DNA of 18,475 bases from CAZKNJ01 sp964554185 (GTDB taxonomy: Bacteria > 4484-113). The notes under the pieces were generated by a model. It saw only the letters and a list, made by a program, of their open reading frames with translations. It did no database searches and had not been told where the DNA came from. Of this stretch, positions 16,001 to 18,475 are shown piece by piece. How positions within the stretch are numbered: the stretch's first letter is position 1; each line of letters begins with the position of its first letter. The position numbers and the translations under genes were made by a program. The DNA lies in the NCBI GenBank assembly GCA_964554185.1, contig CAZKNJ010000041.1, positions 1 to 18,475 of the forward strand, written 5' to 3'.

Positions 16001-16284
16001 TCCTTGGGGTAGGAGAGGGTGACGAATAGCTCATCGTTGCCGAAGGCGCCGCGCGGGAAGACGACCTTGCACTGGCGGAACGTCATTTCCAGCCCGAAGC
16101 GCGTGACCATCGCCTTCTCTTCATCCGGGCCTTCTTGCTTGCGCAGGTCTTCCGCGGTTTTCTCCGGCTGCGTGCGGTCAAACGCTTTTCCCGTCGGGCC
16201 GGTGCTCTGGCACGACACGGTCGCGCCCGCCGAAACGAGGATGAATGCGGCTGCCGCCGCCAGTAATGCTGCGTATCTACCCAT
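13003..16284 (-). CDS. Giant lipoprotein: ZU5-like, multiple PKD/Ig domains, C-terminal beta-propeller
   Basis: The product has 1093 aa. The signal peptide ends in TVS|C (Cys25), a slightly atypical lipobox. Residues about 60-180 look ZU5-like (VVFPRGAFGNDELFVTLSY, then HLGTYALMLLPPG). The first PKD domain starts at 188-200 (TPPVAKISYEVLP) and resumes at 328-395 (ARVKYSAADSSDADGKI, then WDFDADG). A Glu/Ala-rich insert of about 125 residues splits it. Further PKD/Ig modules are at about 413-495 (PPYDFAWSFSDG), 505-588, 600-676 (LNWDFGDGT) and 680-760. The C-terminal third (about 765-1060) resembles a WD40/TolB-type propeller (VAVKLSPEGTGIALMDGKG, VSRDGLTVAYSTAGG). This is a surface or periplasmic scaffold, not an evident enzyme. 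GAGG (16298-16295) lies 10 nt before the ATG. Transcription likely starts at an extended -10 near 16348. The 3' end overlaps the CYTH gene on the opposite strand. Confidence 0.88.
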   Translation of the reverse strand: MGRYAALLAAAAAFILVSAGATVSCQSTGPTGKAFDRTQPEKTAEDLRKQEGPDEEKAMVTRFGLEMTFRQCKVVFPRGAFGNDELFVTLSYPKEVLEGFIPLSAYALEPASKRLARPALLSIHYFDDDLPPGASEEDIALVELIQGQWFPLGDYENDIFNNIVTAPIGHLGTYALMLLPPGKPLVNTPPVAKISYEVLPLKETEEELAAEAEAEAAAAEGGEAVAPEGEAVPEAGAAPEAEGAPEAEAGQDAVEAPPEVQAEEQPAEGEVKVQSLEAELAEENGAAAVDEETGVPPDAEVVETEETLKEKRDSYIIETPKEPVKPEPTLGARVKYSAADSSDADGKIARYIWDFDADGVADVVSSTPEVTRRYETYGNVLAVLRVEDNQKPMASDVAFAGINLVRDMLAPKLPLSVSAVAFPAEIPAGGKAVFGAMATGGEPPYDFAWSFSDGTTSEEQAVILAPRRGGELRGSLVVTDASGRSYSRAVAVKVTERMQALDGKPKLTLRPGTVYLDLPGKVSFAAQVENAKEPASLKVDPGFGEPFTTDKRDFAVTYENAGYYILTATLTDRMGRSAKTFVPIAVTPGETGESGAQARELRVSFSADYAKDGATVSFTTRNLPTGARLNWDFGDGTKGTEPNPTKKYAKAGEYTVVLTADSGIERQTAVRRVPIGLGGLAAAIDLREPVQGMSPFKLRPYAMVTGGKFPLFYKWKLGDIYSEEEYPEFVLTEPGDYQLQLTVLDAKSDRYDTAPVKVSVSRMPKKFSYPVAYIAQGEDGVKVMLSEFDGSSQSVFGLGPEAPVAVKLSPEGTGIALMDGKGFEAYDLAGGRLTVRFTPSRGQVEELFLTQTPELMAFNLLTDEGMRGYIHSEASGLLPVSDRDEAVLDFAPSGTAMLLASAGKCRLVSVDRYTGALSQSVELFSAAAAGKLTADAAIAFFLGGDNEIHQVDAASGTRAQLTHDGQPKHNMQVSRDGLTVAYSTAGGAIYVIRAQGDTAKMPFNLSDITGFKSEQWELAPDGRLVLGYGEAGEPAGLYMLNTSLDLRYASGEQVGPYFFVESTPQFSLSSRQEQFEPLLNPSGPALQAGAKEL

Positions 16285-16347
16285 AGTCCCGTGGCCTCAA
16301 GCCGTTAGAGGGCGGTTTCCGCCCCGGTGTTCACTCCCGGCCCGCTG

Positions 16348-16356
16348 ATTATACCA
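16348..16356 (-). promoter_or_regulatory. Extended -10 promoter of the giant lipoprotein gene
   Basis: On the minus strand, TGGTATAAT (16356-16348) is a perfect extended -10 element (TGn plus TATAAT). The start site near 16341 gives a leader of about 57 nt. No -35 box is evident. The element lies 14 bp from the inverted repeat element. Confidence 0.65.
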
Positions 16357-16369
16357 TTGGAATTCTCCC

Positions 16370-16533
16370 GTAGGGGCACGGCGGACGCCGTGCCCGTTCC
16401 GCCGGAACCATGAATGGTATCCGCGAATGCGGCGGAATATGAGCCGGAAACTCATTTAGACAAGGATTTTCTTTGGCTTGTGGCTTCCTTCCTTCCAAAT
16501 GTACAACGGGCACGGCGTCCGCCGTGCCCCTAC
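16370..16533. repeat. 164-bp element bounded by 29-bp perfect inverted repeats, each itself a hairpin
   Basis: 16370-16398 is the exact reverse complement of 16505-16533. Each arm is itself palindromic: in the left arm 16374-16382 pairs with 16387-16395 around GGAC. The 106-bp interior holds another stem, TTCCGCC (16398-16404) with GGCGGAA (16431-16437), plus smaller hairpins and no coding frame of note. Paired inverted hairpin units fit a BIME/REP doublet or a MITE-like non-autonomous element. No clear target-site duplication is visible next to the arms. The remainder of the 16285-16647 gene-free stretch holds two divergent promoters and a pyrimidine-rich tract (about 16534-16610). Confidence 0.8.
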
Positions 16534-16592
16534 ATTCCCTTCCTACTTCTTCCCCATCTACGAACTACTATCTACCACCTACTATTCCCCAC

Positions 16593-16619
16593 TTGACTCT
16601 CTCCCCATATTCCTATAAA
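16593..16619 (+). promoter_or_regulatory. Promoter candidate for the paired lipoprotein genes
   Basis: TTGACT (16593-16598) and TATAAA (16614-16619) match five of six bases each, but the spacer is a short 15 bp. Shifting the -10 to TAAATT (16616-16621) gives 17 bp with a weaker box. It lies in an AT-rich patch just before AGGAGG (16635-16640). Confidence 0.5.
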
Positions 16620-16647
16620 TTATTCCCGAATATCAGGAGGGGGGAAG

Positions 16648-17283
16648 ATGAAAGCAATACACTTCATCTGTCTGGGCATCGCACTTACGGCTCTGCTCGC
16701 CGCGTGCGGCGGCGGGGGCGGTGGAGGCAAGATTCAGCCTATCCCGCCGGGCGATAACCAAAACCAGCAGACTCCACCGCCTAGCACTTTCTGGGGAGAC
16801 CCGTTCATCGGAGAATGGCATATACACGGCTCCGGGAGTGAAGTGTGGGTTGGAGGAACCAGAGTGCCGAATCCATGGCCGCGTCTTGCGTCAGTTAATA
16901 TCCAGCGTGAAGGGGATGCTTTGAAAGCAACGCTGGAATCGGGACTTGGCAGCTTCGTAGGATGGAGCGCTCTTGTTCTATCAGACTACGAGTGGCTTGT
17001 AGATGTAGAGCAGTTGAACCCAGGCGGTCCGTCCGGCGTGTCATACATTGAGGTTACATCGCAGGAGAATGCTTCTTACGGCAATGTAGATTGGCCGATT
17101 CTGACAATGCATTGGTACGACTCCGATGTTCTCGTAGGAGACTGGATTAACAGCTATTACTATCAAATCAGCCTGATGCACCCGCGCCGATGGAATGAAG
17201 TGCTATCGCTCGCCTTAGTACCCTTAAATCCAGATGATCCGCTCTACAACGGATACTATCGCGAGACCTATCTGGGCTACTAG
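16648..17283 (+). CDS. Small lipoprotein with Gly7 tether, function unknown
   Basis: The product has 211 aa. The signal peptide MKAIHFICLGIALTALLAA ends in a classical lipobox LAA|C (Cys20). After Cys come seven Gly and KIQPIPPGDNQN, a flexible tether shared exactly with the next gene. The mature domain (about 45-211) is aromatic-rich and beta-like (FIGEWHIHGSGSEVWVGG, then WPILTMHWYDSDVLVGDW); I do not recognise the family. AGGAGG (16635-16640) lies 7 nt before the ATG. The next gene's predicted start is 57 bp beyond the stop, with an alternative only 21 bp away, so the pair is probably one operon. Base composition is visibly less GC-rich than genes to the left, and the flanking inverted-repeat element is suggestive of an accessory locus. 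Confidence 0.85.
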   Translation: MKAIHFICLGIALTALLAACGGGGGGGKIQPIPPGDNQNQQTPPPSTFWGDPFIGEWHIHGSGSEVWVGGTRVPNPWPRLASVNIQREGDALKATLESGLGSFVGWSALVLSDYEWLVDVEQLNPGGPSGVSYIEVTSQENASYGNVDWPILTMHWYDSDVLVGDWINSYYYQISLMHPRRWNEVLSLALVPLNPDDPLYNGYYRETYLGY

Positions 17284-17329
17284 CAATTGCTGAAAGGTGA
17301 AACTATGAATAACTTCCTCTGGAAAGCAT

Positions 17330-17334
17330 GGAGG
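17330..17334 (+). promoter_or_regulatory. Shine-Dalgarno GGAGG supporting the start at 17341
   Basis: GGAGG (17330-17334) sits 6 nt before the ATG at 17341. A competing AAGGTGA (17294-17300) precedes an in-frame ATG at 17305. The 17341 choice gives a short signal peptide like that of the preceding paralogous leader. Confidence 0.5.
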
Positions 17335-17340
17335 GGTGAA

Positions 17341-18126
17341 ATGAGAACCGCGATTGTACTAATCGTCTTAGTGATGCTCGCCGCTTCCTGCGGCGGCGGT
17401 GGTGGGGGCGGAAAGATACAGCCAATCCCGCCGGGTGATAACCAGAATCCGCAGACACCGACGTACAACCGTAGCGGCGCAGCCTACATGCCGACGGCTA
17501 GCTCCAACAGCCTCACATACTCGGTCGTGCAAAATACGTCGTGGCCGGGAGTCAGGTACTCTACTCCACCCGATCCGGTGTGGGAGGATGCAGAGGACAC
17601 GACCTACCGGAGAGCAAACATCACGATTGATGGCGAGCCCGCCGTGATAATGCAGGCCGTGCCGGACAGACCGCAGCGGCATGACTGCCCGGCCTTCGAC
17701 GGGGCTAGATTCATAGGCACATATGAAGAGGAATGGCAGGCATTCGATAGTTTGGCGGAAGACGCATTAGTCGTTCTGCCGGCGCACGTACCGGATATTG
17801 GAGGTACTTGGACGGTAGGTGCGGTCTTCCACTATAGCGTGTCGGAGCTCATCCACGTGATAGTCTCGCTACAGGGAGAGGTTATTGGGCTGGAGGACGT
17901 CACGGTTCCATCTGGCACCTACGAGGACGCGCTCAAGGTCCGCTATTCAGGTCAGGTGCAGATAGATAGCACGATTAATGTCCCTGGTCCCGAGACACAG
18001 ACGTTTCTAGCTCTTCCTGGTACGGCTACCATTTGGTATGTTGACGGACTCGGACCGGTGAGGGGCATTGCGTCCTCCTCGCTTACAGGAGGAGTGGAAA
18101 TCGTGCTAAACGAGGTCAGCGACTAG
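17341..18126 (+). CDS. Lipoprotein with Gly7 tether, possible TapB/DUF3108-like domain
   Basis: From the ATG at 17341 the product has 261 aa; an in-frame ATG at 17305 would add 12. The signal peptide MRTAIVLIVLVMLAAS ends in LAAS|C, then Gly7-KIQPIPPGDNQN exactly as in the preceding gene. The mature part starts with a YMPTASSNSLTYSVV stretch. It later has DVTVPSGTYEDALKVRYSG, and TIWYVDGLGPVRGI near the end. That order (N-terminal 'pl..gn.WtYs', then 'vtVPaGtfea.kV', then 'T.wy..GvG.Vk') is typical of TapB/DUF3108-like lipoproteins, whose biochemical role is poorly known. It is probably co-transcribed with the upstream lipoprotein. Lipoprotein call strong; domain call moderate. Confidence 0.82.
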   Translation: MRTAIVLIVLVMLAASCGGGGGGGKIQPIPPGDNQNPQTPTYNRSGAAYMPTASSNSLTYSVVQNTSWPGVRYSTPPDPVWEDAEDTTYRRANITIDGEPAVIMQAVPDRPQRHDCPAFDGARFIGTYEEEWQAFDSLAEDALVVLPAHVPDIGGTWTVGAVFHYSVSELIHVIVSLQGEVIGLEDVTVPSGTYEDALKVRYSGQVQIDSTINVPGPETQTFLALPGTATIWYVDGLGPVRGIASSSLTGGVEIVLNEVSD

Positions 18127-18188
18127 ACGATGGTAAGGCCAGACTTCCGCAAGGAACTGGAGTACGTTCGGATGACCGGGGGGTAGAG

Positions 18189-18475
18189 TTGGAACAGACT
18201 TCTCAACAACTCGTTGTCGTTTCTGCTGGTCTCGGCGCATGGCCTCAGCTAATCGCATTGGGCTTGCAGATAGTGGCTATCGGTGTAGCGGCTTGGATAG
18301 CCTATATCTCGCTGAGAGCGGCATTTCAGGCTGATTTAGCTAGGGTAGAACAACTTGCCAGGAAATTGACAGTCCGTGGGAATGTGACCAATAAGGGCGA
18401 AGTGAATTGGGAAAGCTACATTGATGCCTACATTGAGTGGTATACATCGCCTTCTGTTCTGTTCTTCATCGGAGA
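18189..18475 (+). CDS. Membrane-anchored protein, 3'-partial, possible 5' frameshift
   Basis: An open frame from TTG at 18189 runs 95 codons to the window end. It starts LEQTSQQLVVVSAG and has one or two hydrophobic segments (about residues 9-43, including LIALGLQIVAIGVAAWIAY). A cytoplasmic-looking stretch, DLARVEQLARKLTVRGN, follows. I do not recognise the family. The start is uncertain: TTG has only a G-rich sequence ahead of it. An ATG at 18130 opens an 18-codon frame ending at 18186, and adding one G to the G6 run at 18178-18183 would fuse it in frame with this one. Codon use and GC resemble the two lipoproteins upstream. Confidence 0.55.
   Translation, partial: MEQTSQQLVVVSAGLGAWPQLIALGLQIVAIGVAAWIAYISLRAAFQADLARVEQLARKLTVRGNVTNKGEVNWESYIDAYIEWYTSPSVLFFIG

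Noticed and set aside
16370..16533. CRISPR array or phage attachment site
   Set aside because: The repeats are two, inverted and self-palindromic, with no direct repeat-spacer series, cas gene, integrase or tRNA nearby.
16285..16647. Small coding genes in the gene-free stretch
   Set aside because: The only frames cross the inverted repeat and a pyrimidine-rich tract, and lack a Shine-Dalgarno and plausible protein composition.

Overview
This 18.5-kb window is GC-rich bacterial chromosome, most likely from a metagenome assembly. It holds a 100-N gap flanked by an exact 55-bp duplication, as expected when two de Bruijn contigs are scaffolded without merging their ends. The sequence alone does not settle the phylum. 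Most genes encode exported proteins: lipoproteins with Ig-like folds, proteins with Sec signal peptides, and a pseudopilin-like protein. This suggests an envelope-rich, diderm-style lineage, probably an uncultured one. Recognisable housekeeping items are an M16 peptidase, a dTDP-4-dehydrorhamnose reductase (rmlD), a CYTH enzyme and the SRP RNA.

Layout. (1) 1-2619: two-domain M16 zinc peptidase, 5'-partial. (2) 2669-5351: a promoter, an 852-aa lipoprotein with five IPT/TIG modules, and a strong intrinsic terminator. (3) 5367-7802: a secreted protein of unknown function and a beta-propeller-like lipoprotein, overlapping by 8 bp and split only by the spurious gap. (4) 7808-8680 (minus): rmlD, convergent with (3) and possibly leaderless. 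(5) 8681-9038: an inverted pair of REP-like hairpins, then the small bacterial SRP RNA with an extended -10 promoter. (6) 9039-10082: an exported protein made of two tandem pseudopilin-like globular domains without a type IV prepilin N-terminus. (7) 10185-12188 (minus): a cohesin-like lipoprotein. A structured 75-bp inverted-repeat region separates it from the divergent CYTH gene (12396-13049). (8) 13003-16284 (minus): a 1093-aa ZU5/PKD/beta-propeller lipoprotein whose 3' end overlaps the CYTH gene by 47 bp. (9) 16285-16647: a 29-bp perfect inverted repeat element between divergent promoters. (10) 16648-18475: lower-GC cassette of two lipoproteins sharing an identical Cys-Gly7 tether, then a membrane protein that runs off the window.

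How the genes may work together. At least seven products are predicted to be exported, five of them lipoproteins. They are built from adhesion or interaction folds: IPT, PKD, ZU5, cohesin-like, beta-propeller and pseudopilin-like. Two lipoproteins carry long Ala/Pro/Glu-rich inserts inside an Ig-type domain. The set looks like a surface-display repertoire rather than one pathway. No enzyme, secretion ATPase or secretin ties them together here, so a shared system is a hypothesis only. The most unusual items are the tandem pseudopilin-like secreted protein, the split Ig domains, three different intergenic inverted-repeat elements and a three-codon upstream ORF coupled to the cohesin-like lipoprotein.
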